NCBI GenBank assembly: GCA_964584325.1
Contig: CAZOZP010000015.1
Span: 1-54,780 of the forward strand
Source of the DNA: CAZOZP01 sp964584325
GTDB lineage: Bacteria; Bacteroidota; Ignavibacteria; Ignavibacteriales; Melioribacteraceae
DNA: 54,780 nucleotides
Reading direction: 5' to 3'
Shown: one piece after another, positions 33,385 through 42,194 of the stretch
Numbering within the stretch: the stretch's first letter is position 1
Layout: the number at the start of each line of letters is the position of its first letter
Translations under genes and position numbers: made by a program
The notes under the pieces: model-generated
The model's database searches: none
What the model saw: only the letters and a program-made list of their open reading frames with translations
What the model was told of the DNA's origin: nothing

Positions 33385-34386
33385 TTATTTATAAAAGTTA
33401 TTTTTGAAAGCTTCGAACTCCCCTTCTTTTAATATGATTCTTTTCCAAAATGCCCTGATAAAACCCACACCGTATCCAAATAGCTGAATGAATCCTGCTG
33501 CAAGCGAAAGACAACCCACCCGAAAACTTTTGTTTCTTAAAGTTGCATCAAATAATAGTACAAAAGCATAGAATAATGGCAGTATTACTAACGATAAGCA
33601 AAAAAACGAAGCTGCCAAGCATAAAATTAAACCTAAGACGAATAATGCCGGAGTAAAATGAATGATTTTCAGCGATTCCGGATGTCTTTTATAAAGATTG
33701 ATTCTTGCAATTCCGGAATTCATTACCTGTTTGTAAAACTGTATTAAGCTTGTCCGCCTTTTATGATAAACTGCGGCCTCTTTTATAAGGCTTGTTGAAA
33801 AACCGGCTTTTATTATCCTGATACTCATATCAATATCTTCTCCGAAGCGCATAGTTGAAAAGCCTCCGGTTTTTTCAAACACTTTTCTTGAGTAGCCCAT
33901 ATTAAAACTTCTGGGGTGAAATTTCCCAAGTTTTTCACTGCCTCCTCTAATTCCCCCGGTTGTAAAAAAGGATGTCATTGAATAATTTATCGCCTTCTGC
34001 AAATCAGAAAAATCAGTATGTGCCATATCCGGACCGCCAAAAGCATCTTTATAATTCAGCAGTAATTGATTGAATATTATCTTAAAATAATCCGGAGGGA
34101 GAACACAATCTGAATCCAGAAAGACAAAATAATTACCTGTGGCTTTTTCTGCACCGTAATTTCTGCTTTGTCCCGGACCTGAATTGTCTTTATAAAAGTA
34201 TTGAACTGAAATCCTATTTTTATATTTCTGCACAACCTCTTCACATTTCTCAGACGAGCCGTCTTCAACAATTATGATTTCGAAATCCGTTAAACTTTGC
34301 GCTTCCATGCTGGAAAGAAGTTCCTCTACTTCTTTTGGTCTGTTAAATACCGGAATTATAAAGGATATTTTTATTGAGCTTTCCAT
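33385..34386 (-). CDS. family 2 glycosyltransferase, membrane-anchored
   Basis: GT-A fold transferase of 333 residues. The nucleotide-sugar binding start is SFIIPVFNRPKEVEELL, followed by IIIVEDGS and the metal-binding motif FLDSDC (about 92-97). Two or three hydrophobic segments near residues 240-305 indicate a membrane anchor. Donor and acceptor are unknown; cell-envelope polysaccharide synthesis is likely. The ATG directly follows the TAA of the lipoprotein gene, so translation is probably coupled. Confidence 0.88.
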   Translation of the reverse strand: MESSIKISFIIPVFNRPKEVEELLSSMEAQSLTDFEIIIVEDGSSEKCEEVVQKYKNRISVQYFYKDNSGPGQSRNYGAEKATGNYFVFLDSDCVLPPDYFKIIFNQLLLNYKDAFGGPDMAHTDFSDLQKAINYSMTSFFTTGGIRGGSEKLGKFHPRSFNMGYSRKVFEKTGGFSTMRFGEDIDMSIRIIKAGFSTSLIKEAAVYHKRRTSLIQFYKQVMNSGIARINLYKRHPESLKIIHFTPALFVLGLILCLAASFFCLSLVILPLFYAFVLLFDATLRNKSFRVGCLSLAAGFIQLFGYGVGFIRAFWKRIILKEGEFEAFKNNFYK

Positions 34387-36063
34387 TTATTTCTTTTTTT
34401 TCCGAAATTCGATATTAACATCTCCCACCGGCCATCTTGCTCTTAAATTGAGAGTATCGGGATAAACAGTAAATTTTTCAGAAAACTTTATGCTGTCGGG
34501 CTTCCCAAATGTGTAAACATTGTTCGAGTCTGTGTCTTCAAAGGCAGAAATTATATATGAGCCGGGCTTTACCCTCGGAAATTTAAATTTTGAATCTGCA
34601 GAGGGTTTTACTTCATATTTGTTTTTACCCCCTGTCTGCTTTAACTCCACTTTAACAAGCGGTATATTCGCATCACCGGAAACTGTTCCAGATACTCCCG
34701 AAAAATCCATACTTCCCGCCACTTTTAATTCGCTTGATAACAACGTATCTTTCCCTATTCCGTTGATATCTTTTATTTTCGAAAAATCTGTTAGAAGTTT
34801 CATTTTTTTTCCTTTCCCGAACTTAACCGGAGATATCACTCTAACTGATGCCCCGTCAATTCTCTCAAATACGCAGAGTATTTTAGGTTCATTATCTGAA
34901 CTTATATAAAACACTTCATTCCCTGCAATTTCAGCTTCTTTTGAAAAGTTCACCAAAAGTGTAGATTCATCCGGATCAAGTTCCGGGTCATCGTTGAGAC
35001 CAACTATTCGACCGATTTTTATTTGAACAGTATCTTTTTTTTCAGCGGGGGCAAAAGAAAGTTCCGAGAGCTTATTTCTGTTCCCGTACTCATCCGCTAA
35101 ATTAAAGATTTTAAGATAACAATTGTTGCCTTTGTTTAGACTGTCTTTAATAACTATCACAAATTCAGATTTCTTGTTATAGTTCTTATATACAAATGCA
35201 GGTTTTATGTCCTTCATAGAAGTTGAATCACATATCCGTACATTTTCAGGGGAAATAATTCCCGATACTGGAAGTTCCGATATCTCGGTAACTATTCTGT
35301 TCATATCTGTCATAATTACATTCTTAATATTTGGTGCGGTAGTATCCTCTTTTGCCATCCTGAAATCAATTATTTCAGAAGGATTATCGATTGAGAGAAT
35401 AATTTCATCCTGTTGTATTCCAAAAGCATCTGTTTCCTTGCTGTACTTAAGATCGCGGAATTCATCTTTAACTGCAAGCAGCGTATAATTCCCCTCGGCA
35501 AGACCGCCGAGAAGATAATCTCCATTCTGTCCCGCTTGTGAAATATAATCGGGCTGCATTTTTTCGGAAATAAATCTCAGAGAATCGCCCTTGTAGGCAA
35601 ATATCATTACTCCCGACATATTCTCATAATAAACTTTCCCTTTAATAAAGAAATCATCAATCTTCAGTCCCGTTGAAAATCTTAGCATATATGCTTCAGT
35701 CATCGGGTTTCCGTTATTCAGGTCTCTCACATCAGTTCCAATGCTGACTACATAGGTCATATCTTTCACAAATGCCGTATCGGAAAAACTCATTTCAAGT
35801 GTTTTACCACTCCATGAATATTCTATTTCTCCTTTTGGCTTTGGCGATATAAAAACTGCCTGCTGAGCTGCAGAACGGTCAACATACTCTGAAAAAGTTA
35901 TCTCTATATATTTTTCAGAAAAATTAAGAGTACTGTCAGCAGGAAAAATCTCCGTTATATAAGGAGGAATCTTATCTACATCACCCCCTGAAGGCGGGAG
36001 CGGATTAGCACAAGCCCAAAAAACAAAAACCAGTAAAATTACTATTGCTGTGTTCTTCGCCAT
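34387..36063 (-). CDS. Ig-like domain lipoprotein
   Basis: Predicted lipoprotein of 558 residues. A short signal ends in the lipobox WAC (Cys18), followed by PLPPSGGDVDKIPP and a Big_5/SbsA-type Ig-like domain (about 28-130; ITFSEYVDRSAAQ). The middle is a long beta-rich region. The C-terminal part (about 455-540) resembles a carboxypeptidase-regulatory-like fold (PRVKPGSYIISAFEDTDSN). Proteins of this shape are common in Bacteroidota relatives, with no established function. The start overlaps the end of mltG by 22 bp, with GAGG 8 nt upstream of the ATG. Confidence 0.78.
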   Translation of the reverse strand: MAKNTAIVILLVFVFWACANPLPPSGGDVDKIPPYITEIFPADSTLNFSEKYIEITFSEYVDRSAAQQAVFISPKPKGEIEYSWSGKTLEMSFSDTAFVKDMTYVVSIGTDVRDLNNGNPMTEAYMLRFSTGLKIDDFFIKGKVYYENMSGVMIFAYKGDSLRFISEKMQPDYISQAGQNGDYLLGGLAEGNYTLLAVKDEFRDLKYSKETDAFGIQQDEIILSIDNPSEIIDFRMAKEDTTAPNIKNVIMTDMNRIVTEISELPVSGIISPENVRICDSTSMKDIKPAFVYKNYNKKSEFVIVIKDSLNKGNNCYLKIFNLADEYGNRNKLSELSFAPAEKKDTVQIKIGRIVGLNDDPELDPDESTLLVNFSKEAEIAGNEVFYISSDNEPKILCVFERIDGASVRVISPVKFGKGKKMKLLTDFSKIKDINGIGKDTLLSSELKVAGSMDFSGVSGTVSGDANIPLVKVELKQTGGKNKYEVKPSADSKFKFPRVKPGSYIISAFEDTDSNNVYTFGKPDSIKFSEKFTVYPDTLNLRARWPVGDVNIEFRKKKK

Positions 36064-37070
36064 TCTCTGTACCTCGCCTGGTTTCTTAGGTGTTCTGAAT
36101 AGGTTGCCGCAAATTTATGACCGCCTGTTCCATCTGCAACGAAATAAAGCAGACGGTGTTCTTCCGGATATAATGCCGCAAGAATTGCTTCTCTGCCCGG
36201 ATTGTTAATTGGTCCGGGAGGTAATCCCTGATATTTATAAGTATTATAAGGTGAGTCTATTTCAAGATCTCGATATAATATTCTATTGTAACTATTTGAA
36301 TAGCGCTTAAGATACTGAACGGTCGGATCAGCCTGAAGTTTCATTCCTATTCTTAGCCTGTTGTGGTAAACTCCTGAAATTGCTCTGTATTCTGAGAATT
36401 TATTCGTTTCACCTTCAATTACTGATGCAAGAGTAAGAATTTCATGCTTCGTCATACTTAAATTCTTCATCCTTTGAATAGCTTCTACATCAAATATTTT
36501 ATCATTTTGTTGCTTAAGTCTTTTAATTATTTGGCTGACACTGCTTCCTTTAAAAAAGAAATATGTTTCAGGCAAAAGATATCCTTCAAGACTTCCAGCT
36601 TCAACTCCTAATTCAGAAAGGAACTGCTTGTCGAAGCTTAGTCTTAAAAATTCGAGAGAATCTATTTTCATTTCTTTTGCTAGAAGAGAGGCAAGTTTGT
36701 GCTGCCAGATACCTTCCGGAATTGTAACTTTAATCTGATTCTGCTTAACACCTTTGGTAAAAATCTCAACCAGTTCAATATAATTGAGTCCGCTTTTTAT
36801 TACATATTCTCCGGCTTTTATTTTTTTATCTGCACCCATAAAATACGCAGTTATCATAAAAGCTCTTTTATTCGGAATTATTCCTGCATCATACAATTCA
36901 TCCGCAATCTTATGTAGAGTTTTCCCTTTTTTGATTTCAAATACTTTTTGTGAATCACCTGGCAGCCGGTTAGGGTAAAGAAAAACATAATATAGCACTG
37001 CAAAAATCGTAAATCCGAATAATGCTGCCGCAATGAATTCCTTCTTATGTTGCCTGATTCCTTTCATCAT
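36042..37070 (-). CDS. mltG: endolytic murein transglycosylase MltG
   Basis: Inner-membrane YceG/MltG protein of 342 residues that cuts nascent peptidoglycan strands. A single N-terminal membrane segment (about 13-32) is followed by a LysM-like part and the catalytic domain. Key pieces are LPETYFF, the catalytic Glu in ASVIEGET (about 215), YHNRL...MKLQADPTVQY, and GLPPGPINNPG. ATGA overlaps the tsaD stop, and GGAAGG lies upstream. The order tsaD-mltG places it in a housekeeping operon. Confidence 0.93.
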   Translation of the reverse strand: MMKGIRQHKKEFIAAALFGFTIFAVLYYVFLYPNRLPGDSQKVFEIKKGKTLHKIADELYDAGIIPNKRAFMITAYFMGADKKIKAGEYVIKSGLNYIELVEIFTKGVKQNQIKVTIPEGIWQHKLASLLAKEMKIDSLEFLRLSFDKQFLSELGVEAGSLEGYLLPETYFFFKGSSVSQIIKRLKQQNDKIFDVEAIQRMKNLSMTKHEILTLASVIEGETNKFSEYRAISGVYHNRLRIGMKLQADPTVQYLKRYSNSYNRILYRDLEIDSPYNTYKYQGLPPGPINNPGREAILAALYPEEHRLLYFVADGTGGHKFAATYSEHLRNQARYREWRRTQQ

Positions 37071-38098
37071 TTACTACCTTCCGATTTTTGAATGAATGAA
37101 TTATGATCGTTCAGTGAAGGAAAGGCATTGTAATCCAGCCCATGTAGGATTCCGTTTTCATAAAGCTGAATTGCTCTATATGCAATCATCGCCGCATTAT
37201 CACCACAAAATTCTTGATTCGGAAGAACAAGCTTCAGTCCCCTTTTTTCAGCAATAATTCCGAATCTTCTTCTGATTTCAGAGTTTGCGGATACTCCTCC
37301 GGCAACTGTAATTTGTTTAACATTAAATTTATCGAGAGCTCTTTCTGTGCTTTTTAACAGCGATTTCACTACAGCTTCTTGAAATCCTGCCGCAATATCC
37401 GGATATGCTTCTTCAGGAACTGATTCACAATAGTTTTTTTCTTTATATCTTAAAACCGCTGTTTTGAGTCCGCTAAATGAAAAATCAAATTCATTTTTAA
37501 GAGAAGCCACCGGAAATCTAATTTTATCTTTATCTCCTAATGAAGCATGCTTCTGAATAACCGGACCTCCGGGATATCCCATCCCCAGCAGTTTTGATAC
37601 TTTATCGAAAGCTTCCCCGGCAGCATCGTCAACTGTAGTTCCCAGCTGAATTATTTCCACGGGAGATTTAACCAAAAGAAGCAAAGTATGGCCACCTGAT
37701 ACAACTAAAGCCAGAAACGGATATTCAGGTTCAGCTCCTGTTGCAAAACCTGAAAATATATGTCCCTCAATATGGTTAACTGCAATAAATGGTTTTCCGG
37801 AGGCATATGCCAGCCCTTTAGTAAATGTTAGTCCCACCAATAGTGCTCCAATAAGTCCGGGGCCTGCAGTTGCGGCATAAACATCTATTTCAGATGCATG
37901 CATTCCTGCTTCATTAAGAGCTTGTCTCAAAAGCGGAAGCACAAGTTTAAGATGTGCTCTGCTTGAAAGTTCGGGGACTACACCTCCGAATTTATTATGG
38001 AAAAGCTGTGAAGAAATCAGGTTTACTTTCAGTTTGTTATCTGTATAAAGTGCAACCGATGTTTCATCACAGGATGATTCAATTGCAAGAACTTTCAT
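37067..38098 (-). CDS. tsaD: tRNA threonylcarbamoyladenosine transferase TsaD
   Basis: Transfers the threonylcarbamoyl group to A37 of ANN-decoding tRNAs (343 aa). The ASKHA fold motifs are seen: IESSCDETSVALY at the start, the metal-binding HIEGHIFSGF (His about 109 and 113), VSGGHTLL, and AGGVSANSEIR near the end. The gene overlaps proline dehydrogenase by 4 bp (ATGA) and has no clear ribosome site of its own. Confidence 0.96.
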   Translation of the reverse strand: MKVLAIESSCDETSVALYTDNKLKVNLISSQLFHNKFGGVVPELSSRAHLKLVLPLLRQALNEAGMHASEIDVYAATAGPGLIGALLVGLTFTKGLAYASGKPFIAVNHIEGHIFSGFATGAEPEYPFLALVVSGGHTLLLLVKSPVEIIQLGTTVDDAAGEAFDKVSKLLGMGYPGGPVIQKHASLGDKDKIRFPVASLKNEFDFSFSGLKTAVLRYKEKNYCESVPEEAYPDIAAGFQEAVVKSLLKSTERALDKFNVKQITVAGGVSANSEIRRRFGIIAEKRGLKLVLPNQEFCGDNAAMIAYRAIQLYENGILHGLDYNAFPSLNDHNSFIQKSEGSK

Positions 38099-38997
38099 TT
38101 ATTAAACGTGAATATACTTTTTGTAATATACCAGGCAATCTTCGGATTTTCCTGCAGACGCCTTACTGAATAATGATACCACTTTTCACCAAACGGAACA
38201 TAAACACGCAATTTATATCCCATAGCGGCAATTTTTTTTCTTAAATCTTCCCTTACTCCGAAAAGCATTTGAAATTCAAATCTGTCTTTCGGAATTTTAA
38301 ATTTTTCTGTAAGTGCAATTGCGTTTTCAACCAGAAAAGTATCGTGAGTTGCTATTCCGACATAGTTTCCGTTAATCAACATTTTCTCAAGAAGCATAAG
38401 GTAATTATCTCTTACTGCCTGGTATTCTGTAATTGCGATTTCTTCAGGTTCAATATATATGCCTTTGCATAATCTGTAGTTTGCAGGTATTGCGTTAAGT
38501 TCATCTACATCAACTGAAGTTCTTTTAAGATATGCCTGCACGACAATTCCCACATTAGAATATTCTTTCCTGAGTCTCTTAAATATCTCTAAAGTTTTCT
38601 CTGTAAGAGATGAATCCTCCATGTCAATCCGAATAAATATTCCACTCTCAGCGGCTTTCCCACATATTTCGGATATTTGCGCAAAACAAAATTCCGCATC
38701 AATATTTAACCCAAGTTGAGATAGTTTAACTGAGAGATTTGAATCAATTCCTGTTTCTTTAATGCGGTTAAGAACTTCCAAACATTCGTTTTTTGCTTTT
38801 GAAGATTCCCCTGTATTTTTTACAGCTTCCCCAAGTACGTCAATTGTTGCACATAATCCGGATTTTTCAAGATCCCTTACAGTTTTTTCAGCGTCATCAA
38901 GTGTTAGTCCGGCTATATATTTCTGAGCAAAAATATAAACAACAGGTTTTGGAAGAATTTTCACAAAACCAACTATGAGCTTATTAAATGAATTCAC
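38095..38997 (-). CDS. proline dehydrogenase
   Basis: FAD-dependent PRODH-type barrel enzyme of 300 residues that oxidises proline to pyrroline-5-carboxylate. Visible motifs are IRIDMEDSS, RLCKGIY, IATHD, FEFQMLFGVREDLR and the C-terminal RLQENP. It is the single-domain form, with no pyrroline-5-carboxylate dehydrogenase part. The start codon is GTG with GGTGA 3 nt upstream; no upstream ATG is in frame. It lies between coaE and tsaD in a compact operon. Confidence 0.92.
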   Translation of the reverse strand: MNSFNKLIVGFVKILPKPVVYIFAQKYIAGLTLDDAEKTVRDLEKSGLCATIDVLGEAVKNTGESSKAKNECLEVLNRIKETGIDSNLSVKLSQLGLNIDAEFCFAQISEICGKAAESGIFIRIDMEDSSLTEKTLEIFKRLRKEYSNVGIVVQAYLKRTSVDVDELNAIPANYRLCKGIYIEPEEIAITEYQAVRDNYLMLLEKMLINGNYVGIATHDTFLVENAIALTEKFKIPKDRFEFQMLFGVREDLRKKIAAMGYKLRVYVPFGEKWYHYSVRRLQENPKIAWYITKSIFTFNK

Positions 38998-39012
38998 TGC
39001 TCACCCGCATTT

Positions 39013-39612
39013 TCAAGTTAATGAATTAAGAAGATTTATAAAGAAAACTGCTTTATTTTTCAACTCTTCAGAAGTGCCGTTGTTTACAATGGTAAAATCA
39101 GACATTCTAGTTCTTTCGTCGTCCGATAATTGCTTATCCATTCTTGCTGTAATTTCTTCTTCAGTCATATTTCTTGATTTAACAAGACGTTTTTTTCGCG
39201 CTTCCAAATCCGATGAAATATTAATAATATAATCAAAGAAAGCATATATATCCGATTCAAACAAAATTGCTGATTCAACAAAAACCAAATCAGAATCTTT
39301 AAGAATGGTCCTAGTCATTGTGTCGAGTTTTTTTAATACCGCAGGATGAACAATTGCATTTATAGTTTCGAGTCCGGTTGAACTATTAAATACTTTGTCT
39401 GAAAGAAACTTACGGTTTATTTGTCCGTTTTCATAGGATTCCTTGCCGAATTCGTCGATTATTTCTTCCATAACCGCCTCATCTGTGTTCATAATCTCAT
39501 GGGCTATTTCATCGGCATTTAACACTTCGCAGCCCAGTTCTTTTAAATAGCCTGAAAGAAGCGATTTGCCCGAACCAATTCCTCCTGTTAATCCAACGAC
39601 TTTCTTACCCAT
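39013..39612 (-). CDS. coaE: dephospho-CoA kinase
   Basis: Last step of coenzyme A synthesis (199 aa, normal length). P-loop GLTGGIGSGKS at the N-terminus, LNADEIAHE (substrate-binding Asp), and RLVKSRNMTEEE lid region are present. AGGGA lies before the ATG. First gene of the operon that continues through proline dehydrogenase, tsaD and mltG. Confidence 0.95.
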   Translation of the reverse strand: MGKKVVGLTGGIGSGKSLLSGYLKELGCEVLNADEIAHEIMNTDEAVMEEIIDEFGKESYENGQINRKFLSDKVFNSSTGLETINAIVHPAVLKKLDTMTRTILKDSDLVFVESAILFESDIYAFFDYIINISSDLEARKKRLVKSRNMTEEEITARMDKQLSDDERTRMSDFTIVNNGTSEELKNKAVFFINLLNSLT

Positions 39613-39656
39613 AAAATCCCTTAAGGAATATCAAAAAAACAATTCAGTCTAAAAGC

Positions 39657-39709
39657 TGACAAAACCGGCTTACAAAACTTGAATTCCCGTTTTGTTTGCC
39701 GGTTTGTCA
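39657..39709 (-). terminator. long two-part hairpin between rny and coaE
   Basis: TGACAAAACCGGC (39657-39669) pairs with GCCGGTTTGTCA (39698-39709) with one bulged A. Inside it, ACAAAAC (39672-39678) pairs with GTTTTGT (39689-39695), leaving a 10-nt loop. It lies 55 bp past the rny stop. On the minus strand it is followed by CTTTTAG, a short T-run, so it may terminate rny or act as a processing or stabilising structure. Confidence 0.55.
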
Positions 39710-39764
39710 AAATGGTCTTAAAAGAATTTTACCTTTTCAAGGATAAACAATACAATCATTTGCA

Positions 39765-41327
39765 TTACTTCGCGTATGCAATTTTTCTAACTTCTCTAAT
39801 TACCGTAACCTTAATTTGCCCCGGATAATCCATTTCTTCCTGAATTTTCTGTGCTATATCAGAAGCAAGTCTGTCTGAGAATGCATCATCAACTTTATCA
39901 GGTTCAACAACAACACGAATCTCTCTTCCGGCTTGAATTGCATAAGTTTTTGCAACTCCTTCGAACGATTTTGCAAGATTCTCTAAATTTTCCAGTCTTT
40001 TTACATAACTTTCAAGAGGTTCGCGTCTTGCACCGGGTCTTGCACCGCTAATTGCATCAGCAGACTGCACCAGGGCTGATATAGGATGTTCCATCTCAAT
40101 ATCTTCGTGATGGCTTCCTATTGCATTTACAATAATCGGGTGCAGATTGTGCTTCTTAGCAAGATCATACCCGAGTAATGCGTGCGGACCTTCTATGCTT
40201 TTATCAAGTGTTTTCCCAATATCATGCAATAATCCGGCTTTCTTAGCTATCTGAACATCAAAGTTCAATTCTGCAGCCATAATTCCGGTTAAATATGCAA
40301 CTTCAATACTATGCTGAAGAAGATTCTGACCATAGCTTGATCTGTACTTCATTTTACCTATAAGCCTGATAAGATCTGTTGGAATTCCGTGAATACCAAG
40401 CTGCATAAGCGTAGCTTCGCCTTCCTTCATTATTTCTTCATTCAGTTCAGCTTCGGCTTTGGTAACAACTTCTTCTATTCTTGCCGGATGAATTCTTCCA
40501 TCTCCAATCAGTTTTTCAAGAGCAAGTTTTGCAACCTCACGCCTAAACTGGTCAAAAGCAGAAAGTATTACAGCTTCAGGAGTATCGTCAACAATAACAT
40601 CCACACCTGTGCATGCTTCAAAAGCACGAATATTTCTACCTTCACGGCCAATTATCCGTCCCTTCATTTCATCATTCTGTATTTGCACAACTGAAACAGT
40701 GCTTTCAACTGAATGATCTACTGCAGTTCTTTGAATTGCTTGAACAACTAATTTCTGGGCTTCTTTTTTAGCCTCAATTTTAGCTTTGTCTCTTATTTCC
40801 TTTATATATTGAGCAGCATCCGACTTAGCTTTTTCAACCATATTTTCCATTAACATGGATTTAGCTTCTTCGGCTGTCAGTGCGGCAATTTTTTCTAATC
40901 TTGTGTTTTGATCTCCGATTAATCTATCTAATTCATCTGTCTTGCTGTTTAGTTTGTCTTTCTGGGCGGTAATCTCATCCTTTATTTTTTGATTTTCCTT
41001 TTCCTTCTGGGTTAAAGTTTCAGCTCTTTTTTCCAGATTTTCTTCCCTCGAATTCAGCTGTTTTTCGTAATTTTGAAATTTCTGCTTCCGGTTATTTGTC
41101 TCGTTATCGAATTCCTGCTTCTTCTTCATCCACTCATCTTTTACTTCAAGCAGTTTCTCTCTTTTAATATTCTTTGCTTCTTTTTCAGCGTCTTCCACTA
41201 TAACCTTTGCTCTTTCCTCCGCATACGCTATTGAATTTTTACCGATTTTTGAATTTATAAACCAGCCTAAATAAAACATCGCGCCGAGGAGTATTAGAGC
41301 AGAAATTATGATCAATACTACTTCCAT
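39765..41327 (-). CDS. rny: ribonuclease Y
   Basis: Membrane-anchored endoribonuclease that starts mRNA decay (520 aa, normal length). An N-terminal membrane segment (about 3-24) is followed by a long charged coiled coil (about 30-200), KH domain with GRIIGREGRNIRAFE, and HD domain with LLHDIGKTLD and SHHEDIE. GGAGG precedes the ATG. The start lies about 30 nt after the 3' end of the 6S RNA on the same strand. Confidence 0.97.
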   Translation of the reverse strand: MEVVLIIISALILLGAMFYLGWFINSKIGKNSIAYAEERAKVIVEDAEKEAKNIKREKLLEVKDEWMKKKQEFDNETNNRKQKFQNYEKQLNSREENLEKRAETLTQKEKENQKIKDEITAQKDKLNSKTDELDRLIGDQNTRLEKIAALTAEEAKSMLMENMVEKAKSDAAQYIKEIRDKAKIEAKKEAQKLVVQAIQRTAVDHSVESTVSVVQIQNDEMKGRIIGREGRNIRAFEACTGVDVIVDDTPEAVILSAFDQFRREVAKLALEKLIGDGRIHPARIEEVVTKAEAELNEEIMKEGEATLMQLGIHGIPTDLIRLIGKMKYRSSYGQNLLQHSIEVAYLTGIMAAELNFDVQIAKKAGLLHDIGKTLDKSIEGPHALLGYDLAKKHNLHPIIVNAIGSHHEDIEMEHPISALVQSADAISGARPGARREPLESYVKRLENLENLAKSFEGVAKTYAIQAGREIRVVVEPDKVDDAFSDRLASDIAQKIQEEMDYPGQIKVTVIREVRKIAYAK

Positions 41328-41355
41328 TTTTCCTCCGAATGAGCCTTGATTTTAT

Positions 41356-41545
41356 AAAAACCGCAGCTGCCAATCCCATAAAGAAGAAGAACTCTTCTTT
41401 ATATTATTTGGGAAATCGCACAACGATTCATGCTTCCTCCGTTACCCGGTAGAGTAAACCCAAAGGTTGAGGCCTGCTTTCAGCGTTGGAACCGATAACC
41501 CGCTTGTTTGGTGTTAGTTCTTTTTTTAGAATTGGCAGTGCGGAT
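41356..41545 (-). ncRNA. ssrS: 6S RNA
   Basis: Between zapA and rny the minus strand can form an RNA of about 185-190 nt whose ends pair: CCGCACTGCCAAT at the 5' end with ATTGGCAGCTGCGG at the 3' end, followed by TTTTT. Inner segments such as AAGAAGAGTTCTTCTTCTT give a further stem. The size, closed-rod layout, terminator at the end and position next to zapA match 6S RNA, which binds the housekeeping RNA polymerase. The exact 5' end is uncertain by several bases. Confidence 0.85.
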
Positions 41546-41552
41546 TAAACTT

Positions 41553-41852
41553 TTATGATGTGATTGAAGAAACGTCCGATTCATTAACAGCCAGCTTAAT
41601 CTTTTTGATTTTATCTATTGATCTTATGCTGAACTCGCGGAATTTATTCTTTTCCAGAAAAAGATCATAAGCAATATTCAGCGCAGAAATAATCGCTATC
41701 GTTTCTTTGCTCTTCCCGGCGAGATCATCCTTTGTATCGTTGATTATCTGATTTACATATTTACATAAATCAGCTGCAATTTCTTCGTCTTCAACGAGCA
41801 ATGCATAATCTTTATCAAAAATTCTAAGGGTTATTCTTTTCTTATCGGTCAT
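41553..41852 (-). CDS. zapA: cell division protein ZapA
   Basis: FtsZ-binding ZapA-type protein of 99 residues. The N-terminal strand-rich part (RITLRIFDKDYALLVEDEE) is followed by a long helix (about 28-95) with the AIISALNIAYDLF core seen in the family. It bundles FtsZ filaments at midcell. GGAAAG lies before the ATG. The neighbours are a coiled-coil protein gene upstream and 6S RNA downstream. Confidence 0.88.
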   Translation of the reverse strand: MTDKKRITLRIFDKDYALLVEDEEIAADLCKYVNQIINDTKDDLAGKSKETIAIISALNIAYDLFLEKNKFREFSIRSIDKIKKIKLAVNESDVSSITS

Positions 41853-41881
41853 TAAATCTTTCCATCATACAAACAATATGT

Positions 41882-42193
41882 TTAAGAACTAATGTAATAA
41901 TCTATTTTCGAAATAAAACTGTCAATCTGGTTTTTAACTGACTCCCTGTCGTATAATTCCGTTTTTGGAAATTCCATTTTCTCAGTATTACTCTTAGGAA
42001 AATATGAATTATTTTCTAATTCATCAACTTTATTCTTTAAAACTTCTTTTTCTTCTTCTAGTAGCTTTAGTTTAACCTTAAGCAACTTGTTCTCGTCATT
42101 TAATGAATCAGCCTTTTGAATATATCCCAACACCATTTTTTCAAGTGAATTCAACTCATCCATGAAAAGGTCATATTTAGTGGAAGATGTCAA
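41882..42193 (-). CDS. small coiled-coil protein, possible ZapB-like partner
   Basis: Not firmly recognised (103 aa). Residues about 10-62 form a continuous heptad-rich coiled coil (ENKLLKVKLKLLEEEKEVL), followed by a linker (SYFPKSNTEKMEFP) and a C-terminal helix (about 85-103). The start codon is TTG with GAGG 5 nt upstream, next to the pheT stop; the first ATG is 11 codons inside. No membrane segment is present. The size, coiled coil and position 29 bp before zapA suggest a division-associated ZapB-like role, but no sequence signature proves it. Confidence 0.72.
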   Translation of the reverse strand: MTSSTKYDLFMDELNSLEKMVLGYIQKADSLNDENKLLKVKLKLLEEEKEVLKNKVDELENNSYFPKSNTEKMEFPKTELYDRESVKNQIDSFISKIDYYISS

Positions 42194-42194
42194 T

